NCBI RefSeq assembly: GCF_009906835.1
Contig: NZ_CP047652.1
Location: forward strand, 30,001 to 94,000
Reading direction: 5' to 3'
Length of the DNA stretch: 64,000 bases
Origin: Aristophania vespae
Lineage (GTDB): Bacteria; Pseudomonadota; Alphaproteobacteria; Acetobacterales; Acetobacteraceae
Shown here: in pieces, positions 48,664-59,028 of the stretch
How the letters are laid out: each line of letters opens with the position of its first letter
Numbering within the stretch: the first letter of the stretch is position 1
Position numbers and translations under genes: made by a program
Notes under the pieces: model-generated
Told to the model about the DNA's origin: nothing
What the model saw: the letters and a program-made list of their open reading frames with translations, nothing else
The model's database searches: none

Positions 48664-48981
48664 ATGAATAAACGATTTATGATCACAGTCGCTTTTACTT
48701 TAACCTTAGCTGGCTGTTCTGGTGGAGGTTCTGGCTTTAATGGCCCAAAAGCAGACATGACAGCCTCTTATCCAGATCACACTATAAATATTAATAAATC
48801 TCGTCACAAAAATTCTGCTGATAAAGTACCATTTTTATCTATGCCGGCTGATACAGCACAAATGAATGATACTGACCAGAAAGGCCATTTAATGGTTAAT
48901 GGAATGGACGGGCAAAATGCAGACATAACACCTCATCCCGCTCAGACAGACACTGAAGTGTCTTATGGTGCGCAAAAATAG
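48664..48981 (+). CDS. Hypothetical lipoprotein
   Basis: 105 residues from ATG 48664, which follows cggaggtgcaaat; the upstream extension to 48598 overlaps the divergent gene and is rejected. Signal peptide ends in the lipobox LAGC at residues 16-19, followed by a Gly/Ser stretch. The mature part is polar and probably disordered. No family recognised. Confidence 0.68.
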   Translation: MNKRFMITVAFTLTLAGCSGGGSGFNGPKADMTASYPDHTININKSRHKNSADKVPFLSMPADTAQMNDTDQKGHLMVNGMDGQNADITPHPAQTDTEVSYGAQK

Positions 48982-49347
48982 AAAAGGTTAGGGCGATTCT
49001 GGCCAGCTTCCTTTTTTAACTATCCAGATTTTGCATTTAACTCAAAGTAATAGCAGTTTTTTTCTGGCGCATTTTTCCTTTTTGACCGAGATAGTACCCG
49101 ATTCTGTAGTCTGTGTTACGCAGGCTATGGTATTGGCTGTACGGGTGTGATCTCGCAATAAGACATGCCCTGTTAAAAGTTGCAAAAGCCTCATCAGCCA
49201 AAATTATGCGACTTTTTAAAATGAATATGGGACATAGTTTTATATTTTCAAAAAACATTAAAAATTATGAAAAAAACGAAAAAACTGTTTTTAGGGGCTT
49301 GCACTAAAAACGGTTTTCGCGCATAACTCCTTCACCGACAACGGAGC

Positions 49348-49422
49348 GCGGGCGTAGCTCAGGGGTAGAGCACAACCTTGCCAAGGTTGGGGTCGTGGGT
49401 TCGAATCCCATCGCCCGCTCCA
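49348..49422 (+). tRNA. tRNA-Gly (GCC)
   Basis: A 75-nt cloverleaf: acceptor gcgggcg pairs with cgcccgc, anticodon GCC lies in the loop ttgccaa, T arm ggttcgaatcc, and CCA is encoded. Confidence 0.97.
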
Positions 49423-50279
49423 GTTGATTAAAGAAGATGTTTTGAAATAGATAAACTTTTTCTTATGTCGGGCTAATCTTTTAATTTAACTTTTACGACT
49501 AATGTAGTTAAGACAGTATTGGCTGTCTTACGATATTTTGTCTCGGTTTTAATGAAATAGCTCTAATGAGAGGGCCAAACTAGGCTAGTTTTTCTCATTG
49601 AAGTCTATAAAGTTATAAATTGCTATCATGACCTATAAAATAAGTAAGAGGATTTGTGACATCTACTATTAGGTCACTAGTAAGTATTTAATAGTGATTA
49701 AACAAATCTCATCTGATAAAGACTGGTTTAACTGTTATCCGTTTTTCGTTTAGAGTAAAGTTTCAACTGTCAGTTCGGTAAAATGATTACCAGCTTTACC
49801 ATAAGCATTACGTGAAAAAATCAGCTTATGTTGAAACGGTAAGAATTTTTTTAAATTGATAGAAAAAACGGCATAACTTTGCAGATCGTCAATAAGGACA
49901 GCGTATTTTTGAACTAAAAATAAGCTTGTACCGACTAATCACTCAAAGCTATGAAGCTATGAAAGTTTTGTGAGCTTGAAAAAGGTCGCAATTTTTATTT
50001 TCTTTAATATGACTCATAATTTAACAAGCTAAATATCAGCTTCACGTGTTGTGAGTAAATAACGTTAGAAAATTGCATCCTTATCAGTAGTCGCGCAATT
50101 TTTTGGTTTTATAGCGACTTAAATTACTCTTTTTTGGGTTGGTTTTAAAAGAGTAACTCATAATAATTCAGCTTTTTAGATAAAATTATAAGTGCGTTAT
50201 TATGTATTGATGGTCAATGTTTGAGCCTGGAGTTGATGCGGCGCGCGCGTCCTGCTTTTTATGTGCAGATCATAATCTA
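49423..50279. other. Long AT-rich non-coding stretch
   Basis: About 860 bases with no plausible gene. It has small hairpins: taagacag/ctgtctta (49509-49516 and 49523-49530, 6-base loop) and aaacta-ggc-tagttt followed by T residues (near 49576), which may terminate the tRNA-Gly transcript. A short GC-rich patch (ggcgcgcgcg, near 50240) stands out. No repeat of any length was noticed. Confidence 0.5.
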
Positions 50280-50317
50280 AAAAGCGTGCAAAATTATGCG
50301 ATATTTTGCACGCTTTT
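50280..50317 (-). terminator. Intrinsic terminator of the OprB porin gene
   Basis: aaaagcgtgcaaaat (50280-50294) and attttgcacgctttt (50303-50317) form a perfect 15-bp stem with an 8-base loop. It lies 13 bases after the porin stop on the minus strand and is followed by ctttttag there. Confidence 0.9.
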
Positions 50318-50330
50318 ATAGTTAGAGACC

Positions 50331-52037
50331 TTAAAAAAGCTGAATATGGGATTTAAACCCTAACATGGCAGCATCCTTTAAAGCTTTCTGAGCACCGGGA
50401 TGAATGTAATATTGGAAGTCCGGGGCAAATGTAACGCCACGCATTACATGAATACGATACATAGCTTCGATTGTGCTGCCTGAACGCTGAATGCCATAAG
50501 AGCCATTCATTAAGCCAGGACCACCATTAATAGTCGAGCCTCCAATAATACCTTCCTGAAGGCGCTGGGTGCGAGCAACGCTGCCGCTTACACGGTGATA
50601 GCCATAGTTAATACCAAAAGCGTCAAGGGGACGTGCCGACCAAAATCCCGTATCGACAAGCCCGATCTGATATTCTCTTTCGCGTGTAGAAGCGCGAGGC
50701 TGGTTGAAATAGGCACCAGCAATTAAGAAGAGACCACCTTCAGCAGTGTCGGGTGTGTTATTACGCATTAACATTTGGTCTGCAATGACCCATGCACCCC
50801 AGGCATTGTGATTCACACGTTTTTTTGCACCTGTAATAGCCCAGGGGCGACCATTAACATCGTAATAATTATCATCATGATCAGCTGTATCTTCATCGAA
50901 GCCTAGCTTATAATTACCTGGTAATTTGTCTTTGCCGAACTCAGGTGTCCAACCTATTTCTATAGGAATAGTTTGCCCACTAATATCACCACCATTGAAT
51001 TTAAAGCCGGTGCGGTTCTGAGTGGGGTAATAAATACCTTTTTGCGGGAAATAGATACCTACCTGGATATAAGTGTGATCAGTCGGACGCACACGAATAC
51101 GCGTACCCCAGCTTGAAGCAGGATATGAAGAGCGAGCATAGTTATCTGAAGAAGGCTTTAGGTTCCCGCAAAAGGCATTATTCATAAAGTTACAATAAAG
51201 CGCATCAGACGAGAAGTCAGAAAGGAAGGACGGATGGCCCGCAATGATATCAAGGCGGCCATTGAAAAGTGTCTCTTCGGCATAAAAATAAACTAAGTGG
51301 AAAAAAACGTTACCGCCACCGCCATAAATTTCTGAGCTGGGGTTAAGGTTGTCACCAAACATATTACTGCCAGGTATACCATAGCGCCCAACACCAACAA
51401 CATGTGTTGATAGTCCTGTGGCACCGGCCAATTTTTCCCAGTCAATGTCATTTTCAAAGCCATATTGACCAGCATTACTTCCACCTTGCTTTAAACCACC
51501 ACCATGGCGGGGGGTGAAACGTTTGGTAGGGCTTGTAATCGCATTGGCAAATTCATTTGTGTTATCTAATAAAATTGCAATGCCATGATCGCGCAAATAA
51601 GTGTTCCACCCAAATGGATCGGGTAAAAGTGCTTCGGGCCGTGGCAGAGCAGGAACAGAACTTCCTTTATCAAAAGCGATATTATTTAGAGACGTGTGTA
51701 CGCGTTCAGGCAAATCCATCGCGTTTTGGCCGAAAACGCCATATTGGATAGGTTCGTAACCATAATTAGGTGTGTTAGATGGTGTAGGATTAAGATGTAC
51801 AGGAGCTAGCTTTTTAAGCATCTCTGGGGGCGCTGGATGTACAACCTCACCTTCTAATGGTGCTGAAACCGTTAAATTAGCTGTTGGAACGACCTTATAT
51901 ATGTCTTCTGGGACAGACTTAGAGTAAGCATTGTCGGCGTAGAATGCGGCTCCCCAAAAAAGCGTAACAGTGCAGGACGAACCCAAAAGAGTGCGTCTCA
52001 AAGAGCGGAATGTGGTAGGGCCTAACTTGCTCCCCAT
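50331..52037 (-). CDS. oprB: OprB-family carbohydrate porin
   Basis: 568 residues. A signal peptide precedes a Pro-rich leader (AHP-like PAPPEMLKKLAPVHLNPTPSN). The barrel domain shows NEFANAIT, GGLKQGGSNAGQYGFENDIDWEKL (in part), GTRIRVRPTDHTYIQVGIY and a C-terminal FKSHIQLF ending in Phe, the outer-membrane insertion signal. OprB porins let glucose and related sugars or polyols through the outer membrane to periplasmic quinoprotein dehydrogenases, and acetic acid bacteria carry several. The gene is monocistronic, with a strong terminator. Confidence 0.93.
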   Translation of the reverse strand: MGSKLGPTTFRSLRRTLLGSSCTVTLFWGAAFYADNAYSKSVPEDIYKVVPTANLTVSAPLEGEVVHPAPPEMLKKLAPVHLNPTPSNTPNYGYEPIQYGVFGQNAMDLPERVHTSLNNIAFDKGSSVPALPRPEALLPDPFGWNTYLRDHGIAILLDNTNEFANAITSPTKRFTPRHGGGLKQGGSNAGQYGFENDIDWEKLAGATGLSTHVVGVGRYGIPGSNMFGDNLNPSSEIYGGGGNVFFHLVYFYAEETLFNGRLDIIAGHPSFLSDFSSDALYCNFMNNAFCGNLKPSSDNYARSSYPASSWGTRIRVRPTDHTYIQVGIYFPQKGIYYPTQNRTGFKFNGGDISGQTIPIEIGWTPEFGKDKLPGNYKLGFDEDTADHDDNYYDVNGRPWAITGAKKRVNHNAWGAWVIADQMLMRNNTPDTAEGGLFLIAGAYFNQPRASTREREYQIGLVDTGFWSARPLDAFGINYGYHRVSGSVARTQRLQEGIIGGSTINGGPGLMNGSYGIQRSGSTIEAMYRIHVMRGVTFAPDFQYYIHPGAQKALKDAAMLGFKSHIQLF

Positions 52038-52170
52038 AATGACTTTGTTCCATAGATTGTAAGGTTGCCGATAGATTACATTTTATAAAGAATTTTTATA
52101 ATGGCTATAGGCAGATCTGAACACAAATTCATGAGCGCCCATTATTTTTACAAATTGTGATAAAATTGAC

Positions 52171-52197
52171 CGGCCAGTTTAAGGATTTTACTGGCCG
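52171..52197 (-). terminator. Hairpin terminator after ppa
   Basis: cggccagt (52171-52178) and actggccg (52190-52197) form a perfect 8-bp stem 25 bases past the ppa stop on the minus strand, followed there by gtcaatttta. Confidence 0.6.
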
Positions 52198-52222
52198 ATC
52201 TTAATGACTAAGCTAAAAGAAC

Positions 52223-52747
52223 TTATTTTTTAGCAGCATTTAAAGCTTCAATAATTATTTTCCCTGCTTCTTCTTTACTGTCCCACCCTGAGACTTTGAC
52301 CCATTTATTAGGTTCCAGGTCTTTGTAACGCTCAAAAAAATGGGCGATAGCCTTACGTGTGATTTCGGGAAGATCCTCAATGTTATTTACATCATGAAAC
52401 TGAGGATGAATTTTGTCATGGGGCACGCAAATGATCTTTTCATCGCGGCCACTCTCATCTTCCATTTTCAAAACACCGATGGGGCGGGCGCGAATAACAC
52501 AGCCTGGCACTACAGCGGCAGGAGCCAAAACGAGTGCATCTACAGGATCGCCATCTGCAGCCAGGGTATTAGGAATAAAACCGTAAGCTGTTGGATAAGC
52601 CATTGGTGTGAAAAGGAAGCGATCTACAAAAATAGCGCCGCTTTCTTTGTCTACTTCATATTTCACCTGAGAACCCTGAGGAATCTCAATAACGACATTA
52701 ACGTCATTGGGCACATCTTTGCCTGAAGAAATTTTAGAAATATCCAT
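52223..52747 (-). CDS. ppa: Inorganic pyrophosphatase
   Basis: About 174 residues from ATG 52747; a GTG two codons earlier is also open. Family I soluble pyrophosphatase: VIEIPQGSQVKYEVDK, YGFIPNT and the metal-binding DGDPVDALVLAP are all present, as is KVSGWDSKEEA at the end. It hydrolyses pyrophosphate and so pulls biosynthetic reactions forward. Confidence 0.97.
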   Translation of the reverse strand: MDISKISSGKDVPNDVNVVIEIPQGSQVKYEVDKESGAIFVDRFLFTPMAYPTAYGFIPNTLAADGDPVDALVLAPAAVVPGCVIRARPIGVLKMEDESGRDEKIICVPHDKIHPQFHDVNNIEDLPEITRKAIAHFFERYKDLEPNKWVKVSGWDSKEEAGKIIIEALNAAKK

Positions 52748-52928
52748 GGTCACTCTACTTATAAAAAATTGAAAGGGCGCTCAGTGCGCTGTCTCTTTTC
52801 TAACCAGAGAAAGCCAAATTGCACAGAGAAAGCGGGTTTCTATATTAAATTCTGCATATTTTGCTAATTATTTGTAAGTTTGGGGTTGAAAAAAAGATCA
52901 ATTTGGGCGATTTCCATCTTCTACCTGG

Positions 52929-53002
52929 GCGCCTGTAGCTCAACTGGTTAGAGCTGGCCGCTCATAACGGCTAGGTTGCGGGTTCGAGTCCTGCCGGGCG
53001 CA
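52929..53002 (+). tRNA. tRNA-Met (CAT), probably elongator
   Basis: A 74-nt cloverleaf without encoded CCA: acceptor gcgcctg pairs with cgggcgc (one G-U), loop ctcataa gives anticodon CAT, and the T arm is ggttcgagtcc. It lacks the initiator C1-A72 mismatch. It could in principle be the tRNA-Ile2 read by lysidine-modified CAT; the overall sequence looks more like elongator Met, but I cannot exclude the alternative. Confidence 0.88.
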
Positions 53003-53095
53003 GGGTGTTTTTACACCTTAATCCAGGTTGACCTTACTAAGGGTTAAATTGTGTTTCTCTGTCATTTGCACCTATCGCGTTAAAGGAGACCCCCC

Positions 53096-54774
53096 ATGGC
53101 CGCCTATCAGTATGTCTATGTCATGAAGGATCTCACCAAGGCTTATCCTGGTGGCCGGGAAGTCTTTAAAGGCATTACCCTATCTTTTTTACCAGGTGTA
53201 AAAATCGGTGTGCTCGGCGTAAATGGCGCGGGTAAATCAACCCTTTTAAAAATTATGGCCGGCATAGATAAAGAATATGGCGGTGAGGCATGGGCTGCCG
53301 AAGGTGCCAAGATTGGCTATCTTGAGCAGGAACCTCAGCTTGATCCTAATCTTACTGTTGGTGAAAATGCGGCGCAGGGTTTTGGCGAACTCAAACACGC
53401 TGTAGATCGCTTTAACGAAATTTCTGCCAAATTTGCCGAACCTATGTCTGACGAAGAGATGAATGATCTCTTGGCAGAACAGGCTGAGCTGCAAGAAAAA
53501 ATTGATGCTGGTGATGGATGGGAGCTTGATCGTAAGCTTGATATCGCTCTTGATGCGTTGCGTTGTCCTCCGGCAGATAGTGCTGTAACGCATCTTTCGG
53601 GTGGTGAGCGCCGCCGCGTTGCTTTGTGCCGTCTTTTGCTAGAAAAGCCTGACCTTTTATTGCTCGATGAGCCTACCAACCATCTTGATGCAGAAAGCGT
53701 TGCTTGGCTTGAAAAAACCTTACGTGATTATTCTGGCACAGTAATGGTCATTACCCATGACCGTTACTTCCTCGATAATGTAACAAATTGGATTTTGGAA
53801 ATTGAGCGTGGCCGTGGCTACCCGTTTGAGGGCAATTATTCTTCTTGGCTAGTGCAAAAACGCAAACGTCTGGCACAAGAAGAGAAAGAAGAAAGTTCTC
53901 GCCAGCGTGCCTTGGCAGCGGAGCAGGACTGGATTGCAAGCTCACCCAAAGCCCGACAAGCGAAAAGTAAAGCCCGTATCACGCGCTATGAAGAAATGCT
54001 TGCGGCTGAACAGGAACGCGTTAACGGCACGGCTGAAATTGTTATTACACCAGGTCCACGCCTTGGTGGTACTGTCATTGAAGCCGAAAACCTCAGTAAG
54101 GGATTTGGCGAACGCCAGCTTATTGAGAATCTGAGCTTTAAACTTCCTCCCGGGGTATTGTTGGTGTTATTGGGCCTAATGGTGCTGGTAAATCAACTTT
54201 ATTTAAGATGATTACGGGTCATGACCAGCCAGATGCGGGGTCACTTACGATTGGTGATACCGTAAAGCTTGGTTATGTTGATCAGTCTCGCCACACGCTG
54301 GATGATAATAAGACTGTGTGGGAAGAAATTTCCGGTGGTACGGACGTTATTTATCTTGGTAAACGCGCCGTCCCGTCGCGGGCCTATGTTGGGGCCTTTA
54401 ACTTTAAAGGGTCTGACCAGCAAAAACGTGTTGGTGTTTTATCAGGCGGTGAGCGTAATCGTGTTCATCTCGCTAAAATGTTAAAACAAGATAATAACGT
54501 TATTTTGCTTGATGAACCGACCAATGACCTGGATGTTGATACATTACGTGCTTTGGAAGAGGCCCTTGAGTCCTTTGCGGGCTGTGCCGTGGTGATTACC
54601 CATGATCGTTGGTTCCTTGACCGTCTGGCTACTCATATTCTGGCTTTCGAAGGAGATAGCCATGTGGAATGGTTTGAGGGTAACTTCCAGGATTATGAGG
54701 AAGATAAACGTCGTCGCCTTGGGCCTGACGCCACTGAACCAGGCCGCATTCGTTACCGCCCTATTGCGCGGTAA
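53096..54774 (+). CDS. ettA: Energy-dependent translational throttle protein EttA, ABC-F family (frameshifted)
   Basis: Two ABC domains on one protein. The first has GVNGAGKST (41-49), [11 protein letters not shown] and [12 protein letters not shown]. The second has [25 protein letters not shown] and [11 protein letters not shown]. The EttA arm insertion lies between. The frame breaks at the G4 run 54152-54155; one extra G gives [18 protein letters not shown] and joins the halves to about 559 residues, against 555 in E. coli. EttA binds the ribosomal E site and gates the first peptide bond according to ATP/ADP ratio. Start follows aaaggagacccccc. Confidence 0.95.
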
Positions 54775-54800
54775 TAGTCAGTCTGTAATCATAAGTCGCT

Positions 54801-55313
54801 GTGCTGGGTTATGAATTACAGACAGCGCGCCTCATGCTCCGTCCTGTCAGTTGGCAGGATATGGAGCCGATGGTTCGCCTAAAAAAAGACATTGGTGCTT
54901 TTGGCACAATGCTCGGCGGTGTGCGCAATCGTGTTCAGGCAGAGCGGGAAATGGCGGAGGACATCGCTTTTTGGGCTGAACGAAAAGTTGGTATTTTTTC
55001 CATATTTGAAAATGGCCAGTTTGTTGGCATGACTGGCGTTCATGAGCGCCCGGATGGGCGTGGTCTAGGCCTGCGTATTGCCTTATTCCCTTATGTTTCG
55101 GGACGAGGCATAGCCAGAGAGGCTGCCGGCAGAGTGCTTTCCTTTACATTCGAAGCGGGAGAAAAGCGCGTTGTGGCTGTAACGCGTGAAGATAATCTGG
55201 CATCTCGTATCGTTTTAGGTAGTATAGGCATGACGCTCAGTGAGCAGTTCCAACGAGATGGCCAGACTATGCTCCTTTATGAAAAAAGTCAGGCCCCTCT
55301 AAAATGGTCGTAA
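54801..55313 (+). CDS. GNAT-family N-acetyltransferase
   Basis: 170 residues from a GTG start. The opening LQTARLMLRPVSWQDMEPM and the acetyl-CoA region LFPYVSGRGIAREAAGRVL with VTREDNLASRIVL mark a RimJ/RimL-type GNAT. The next ATG (54834) would delete the first strand, so the GTG is preferred. Substrate unknown. It sits between ettA and argC. Confidence 0.8.
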   Translation: MLGYELQTARLMLRPVSWQDMEPMVRLKKDIGAFGTMLGGVRNRVQAEREMAEDIAFWAERKVGIFSIFENGQFVGMTGVHERPDGRGLGLRIALFPYVSGRGIAREAAGRVLSFTFEAGEKRVVAVTREDNLASRIVLGSIGMTLSEQFQRDGQTMLLYEKSQAPLKWS

Positions 55314-55332
55314 TTAATTAAAGAGACAGGGC

Positions 55333-56235
55333 ATGACGACTCGAATTTTTATCGATGGTGAGGCTGGTACAACGGGTTTAGGTATTCGCCATAGATTGGA
55401 GTCTCTGCCTGCTCATTATGGTTTTGAACTCCTGCATATTGATCCGGCACAGCGTAAGGATCCTCAGGCTCGTCGTGATTTAATGCGACAAGCAGACATA
55501 ACAGTGCTTTGTCTCCCTGATGATGCTGCGCGTGAGGCTGTGTCTTTAGGAGAAGGGCTGACGCGCTTTTTGGATGCCAGTACGGCTCATCGCGTTGATA
55601 AAAATTGGGTTTATGGCTTACCAGAGCTTACGCTAGAGCAGAGTGGCAAAATCCGTTCTGCGTCACATGTGAGTAACCCTGGTTGCTATTCCACTGGAGC
55701 CATCGCTCTTTTAAGACCTTTGGTTAAATCTGGCATTATTCCACCAGATTATCCTATCTCCATTAATGCAGTCTCTGGCTATAGTGGGGGAGGACATAGT
55801 ATGATTGAGGCACATGAGCGTGAGAAAGGCCCTGCTTTTCTGCTTTATGGTCTGAACCTTGAACATAAGCATTTGCCAGAAATTACTCATTATAGCGGCT
55901 TATTACATCGTCCCATTTTTGTGCCTTCAGTAGGACACTTCCCTCAGGGTATGATTGTTTCCATTCCGCTCCATTTAGTCAATCTTCCAGGATTTCCGAG
56001 TGTTGAGGATGTGCGCGAGGTTTTAGCTTCTGCCTATAAAGAGGCAAAGACGATTCGGGTTTGTCCAGATCAGACAACACTCACGGCCGATGAGCTTGCA
56101 GGTAAAGATGATATGGAGCTTCGTGTACATGGTCATGGTGGGCAGGTGGTTCTAACGGCACGGTTGGATAATCTGGGTAAAGGTGCTTCTGGAGCTGCTG
56201 TGAGAAACCTCATATTAATGAGTGGGCAAGATTAA
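55333..56235 (+). CDS. argC: N-acetyl-gamma-glutamyl-phosphate reductase, type 2
   Basis: 300 residues, the short type 2 ArgC. The NADP loop is DGEAGTTGLGIRHRL near residue 10, the catalytic Cys is in VSNPGCYSTGAI near 118, and the His region is PSVGHFPQGM. It is the third arginine step, and argD and argF lie elsewhere in this window, so the pathway genes are scattered. Confidence 0.95.
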   Translation: MTTRIFIDGEAGTTGLGIRHRLESLPAHYGFELLHIDPAQRKDPQARRDLMRQADITVLCLPDDAAREAVSLGEGLTRFLDASTAHRVDKNWVYGLPELTLEQSGKIRSASHVSNPGCYSTGAIALLRPLVKSGIIPPDYPISINAVSGYSGGGHSMIEAHEREKGPAFLLYGLNLEHKHLPEITHYSGLLHRPIFVPSVGHFPQGMIVSIPLHLVNLPGFPSVEDVREVLASAYKEAKTIRVCPDQTTLTADELAGKDDMELRVHGHGGQVVLTARLDNLGKGASGAAVRNLILMSGQD

Positions 56236-56381
56236 AATGCTGGGTCAAAGCCAAAATCACTTAAATAATGGCTTGATCATGCATTTTTTTATTAATCTAC
56301 TATAGCTCTTTTGGAGCGAATATATTACTGTTCGCTCCACATCACTGATTGCCTATATTTTAGGTAAGGTCAGATATAAAA

Positions 56382-56466
56382 GCGAGAGTGGCGGAACTGG
56401 TAGACGCAGTCGGCTCAAAATCGACCGCCGCAAGGCTTAGGGGTTCGAGTCCCCTCTCTCGCACCA
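56382..56466 (+). tRNA. tRNA-Leu (CAA)
   Basis: An 85-nt class II tRNA: acceptor gcgagag pairs with ctctcgc, anticodon CAA lies in the loop ctcaaaa, there is a short variable arm, T arm ggttcgagtcc, and CCA is encoded. Confidence 0.97.
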
Positions 56467-56559
56467 TATTTCCTATTATAAAATAGCTATTACGGGTCTG
56501 TTCTGGTTGCGCAGGATTGTCCTTAATTTCTTGACGCTTAAAGAGCACTATGACACCTA

Positions 56560-56599
56560 GTGAGCTGTGTGTTAATATTTTACACAGCGGGAAGCTCAC
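56560..56599 (+). promoter_or_regulatory. Structured leader element upstream of serC
   Basis: gtgagc (56560-56565) pairs with gctcac (56594-56599), and inside it tgtgt pairs with acaca, with gcgggaa bulged on the 3' side. It lies about 70 bases before the serC start. Alphaproteobacterial serC genes are known to carry a conserved RNA motif upstream; I cannot verify that this is it. Confidence 0.35.
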
Positions 56600-56667
56600 G
56601 TGATAAATGACTTAGTAACGAGGGTTTCTCTCTATAGGGTGCCTTGTAGCACAATCTCTTTTTGCTG

Positions 56668-57849
56668 ATGGATTCACCTTTGGCTATGTCCTGCTCTAAA
56701 CCATCTATTCGTCCCGCCCGTCCTTTCTTTTCCTCAGGCCCTTGCGTTAAACGGCCTGGTTGGTCCCCCGAAGTTTTAAAAGAAGCTTTATTGGGTCGGT
56801 CGCACCGTGCCCCCGAAGGGCGTGCCAAGCTAAAAGAAGTTATTACGCGCTCAAAATCTTTATTAGCTATACCCGAAGAGTGGCGTGTGGGTATTGTTCC
56901 AGCCTCTGATACAGGTGCTGTAGAGATGATACTCTGGGCATTAGGTGGCCAGAGAGGAGTGGATGTTCTGTCCTTTGAAAGCTTTTCAGGAACGTGGGCT
57001 AAAGATTTAAAAGATGAACTTAAGCTTGAAGATTTGCGTGTACTGAGTGCCCCTTACGGTCAGTTACCCGATCTTGCCCAAGTTAATTGGTCTCGCGATG
57101 TCGTTTTGACGTGGAATGGCACAACATCCGGCGTTTGTATTCCAAACTCCGAATCTATTCCTGCGCAGCATGATGGAGTTGTGATTTGTGATGCAACTTC
57201 TGCTGCTTTCGCGATGGATTTGCCATGGGACCGTTTAGATATTGTCACCTGGTCTTGGCAAAAAGCCCTGGGTGGTGAGGCGGCTCATGGCATGGTAGCT
57301 TTAAGCCCCCGCGCTGTTGAGAGATTAGAGCAGGGTGCTGTACGTCCTCTCCCTAAAATATTTCGCCTGACAAATAAAAAGGGTCTTATTGAGGCTATTT
57401 TTGAAGGTGATACGATCAACACACCTTCGATGTTATGTGTAGAAGATGCGTTAGATAGTTTGAAATGGGCCGAACAGATAGGTGGTCTTCCTGCACTTAA
57501 AAAGCGTGCTCAAAAAAATCTTTCTGTGGTAACGCCATGGGTTGAGCGTTCTGACTGGGTGGCTTTTTTAAGCGATGACCCTGCTACACGCTCTTGCACA
57601 TCGATCTGTTTAAAAATTATTGCTCCCTGGTTTGAAGACCTTTCTGAAGAGAAACGGTCATCGGCTGTTAAATATATGACTAAATTAATCGCTGATGAAG
57701 GTGCTGGCTATGATCTGGCATCTTATCGGGATGCTCCAGCAGGGTTGCGTATTTGGGGCGGAGCGACCGTCGAAGCAGAAGATATTATTGCCCTTTTGCC
57801 ATGGCTTGACTGGGCTATTGAGCAGACAAAAGAGGAATTCAGCTCATGA
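56668..57849 (+). CDS. serC: Phosphoserine aminotransferase
   Basis: 393 residues from ATG 56668; an ATG six codons later is also possible because the ribosome binding site is weak. It is the alphaproteobacterial SerC type: [13 protein letters not shown] at the start, [14 protein letters not shown], and the PLP lysine in [12 protein letters not shown]. It makes 3-phosphoserine, which feeds serine and, through O-acetylserine, the CysK route. It overlaps hisZ by 4 bases. Confidence 0.95.
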   Translation: MDSPLAMSCSKPSIRPARPFFSSGPCVKRPGWSPEVLKEALLGRSHRAPEGRAKLKEVITRSKSLLAIPEEWRVGIVPASDTGAVEMILWALGGQRGVDVLSFESFSGTWAKDLKDELKLEDLRVLSAPYGQLPDLAQVNWSRDVVLTWNGTTSGVCIPNSESIPAQHDGVVICDATSAAFAMDLPWDRLDIVTWSWQKALGGEAAHGMVALSPRAVERLEQGAVRPLPKIFRLTNKKGLIEAIFEGDTINTPSMLCVEDALDSLKWAEQIGGLPALKKRAQKNLSVVTPWVERSDWVAFLSDDPATRSCTSICLKIIAPWFEDLSEEKRSSAVKYMTKLIADEGAGYDLASYRDAPAGLRIWGGATVEAEDIIALLPWLDWAIEQTKEEFSS

Positions 57850-58985
57850 TGGGGCAGTCTGAGGCTTCCAGTCCTTCGCTTTTGCCTATGGGGTTTGTAG
57901 ATCTCTTACCAGGTGAGGCTGAGGCCGAGGCACATGGTATTGCTAAGGTCATGGATATTTTTGGTGCTCATGGTTATGAGCGTGTCCGTCCACCCTTATT
58001 AGAGTTTGAAAGCTCGCTTTTAAGTGGGGCGGGTGAGGCTCTTTCTGAGCAAACATTTCGCCTGCTTGATCCTTCATCTCATCGTATGATGGCATTAAGG
58101 CCGGATATAACAACGCAAATTGCCCGTATTTCTCAGGTACGTTTGCAAGAATTGCCTCGTCCTTTAAGACTCTCTTATGCAGGTGATTGCATTGTTATCG
58201 GCACAGTAGGACGTGAAGCTGACCGTCAGATTCTTCAGGCGGGGATTGAGTTGATTGGCCCTGATCACGCTGAAGCTGACGCAGAAGTTATTGCTTTAGG
58301 TGCAAAAGCCTTGGCAGCCCTCAATATTAAACATGTTTCTTTTGATCTCTCTATGCCTGTTTTGGTATGGAGCCTGCTCGACAAGACTTATGAAGGTTCG
58401 GAGCGTGATTATATTATTCACGCACTCGACCGTAGAGATGCCGCAGCTGTAGCAGAGTATGGAGGGGCAATGGCACAATTGCTCCTTGAAATGATGAATG
58501 CTTCGGGCCCGGCTGATCAGGCTTTGGAACGTCTTAAAGCTCTGTCTTTTCCAGACGATTTAAAGCAGCATGTCTATCGTCTGGAAGCGAGTGTGCAAGC
58601 TTTAAAACAACGCCTGCCAGATCTGCGTCTAACGATAGATCCCGTAGATTTTAGAGGATGGCGTTATCATACTGGGCTATGTGTCACAGTTTTCGCGCTT
58701 AAATCGCGCGAAGAGCTTGGTCGTGGTGGGCGTTATCTTGCAGGTAATGAACCTGCTTGTGGTTTAACGCTTCATCCTCAAGCGTTACTAAAGGTAGCAC
58801 CTATCCAGGCGCGACGCCCTCGCTGTTTAGTCCCCCAGGGTGTTGGGGCCGAAATTTTATCCGCTTTGCATAAAGAAGGGTTTGCGACGATAGAGGATTT
58901 AGAAAAGACTCAGGACCCTCTTTTATTAGCACGTCGCCTTCGTTGTAGTCATTTATGGCAAAATGGCCGGGTAGAAGCCCTTTGA
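57846..58985 (+). CDS. hisZ: ATP phosphoribosyltransferase regulatory subunit
   Basis: 379 residues, a HisRS-like protein without tRNA-binding domain. The class II core is visible in [42 protein letters not shown] and LSYAGDCI. The later HisRS motif is degenerate. HisZ pairs with the short HisG to start histidine synthesis; hisG is not here. It is coupled to serC by an ATGA overlap and followed by purA, an order seen in related alphaproteobacteria. Confidence 0.95.
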   Translation: MMGQSEASSPSLLPMGFVDLLPGEAEAEAHGIAKVMDIFGAHGYERVRPPLLEFESSLLSGAGEALSEQTFRLLDPSSHRMMALRPDITTQIARISQVRLQELPRPLRLSYAGDCIVIGTVGREADRQILQAGIELIGPDHAEADAEVIALGAKALAALNIKHVSFDLSMPVLVWSLLDKTYEGSERDYIIHALDRRDAAAVAEYGGAMAQLLLEMMNASGPADQALERLKALSFPDDLKQHVYRLEASVQALKQRLPDLRLTIDPVDFRGWRYHTGLCVTVFALKSREELGRGGRYLAGNEPACGLTLHPQALLKVAPIQARRPRCLVPQGVGAEILSALHKEGFATIEDLEKTQDPLLLARRLRCSHLWQNGRVEAL

Positions 58986-59028
58986 CGATCTATTTTAACT
59001 TTGATTTTGGTGTAAGGAAGCCTGTTTT

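Noticed and set aside
49037-49307. Short ORFs on both strands before tRNA-Gly
   Set aside because: Composition is not protein-like, no ribosome binding sites, and the frames overlap each other on opposite strands.
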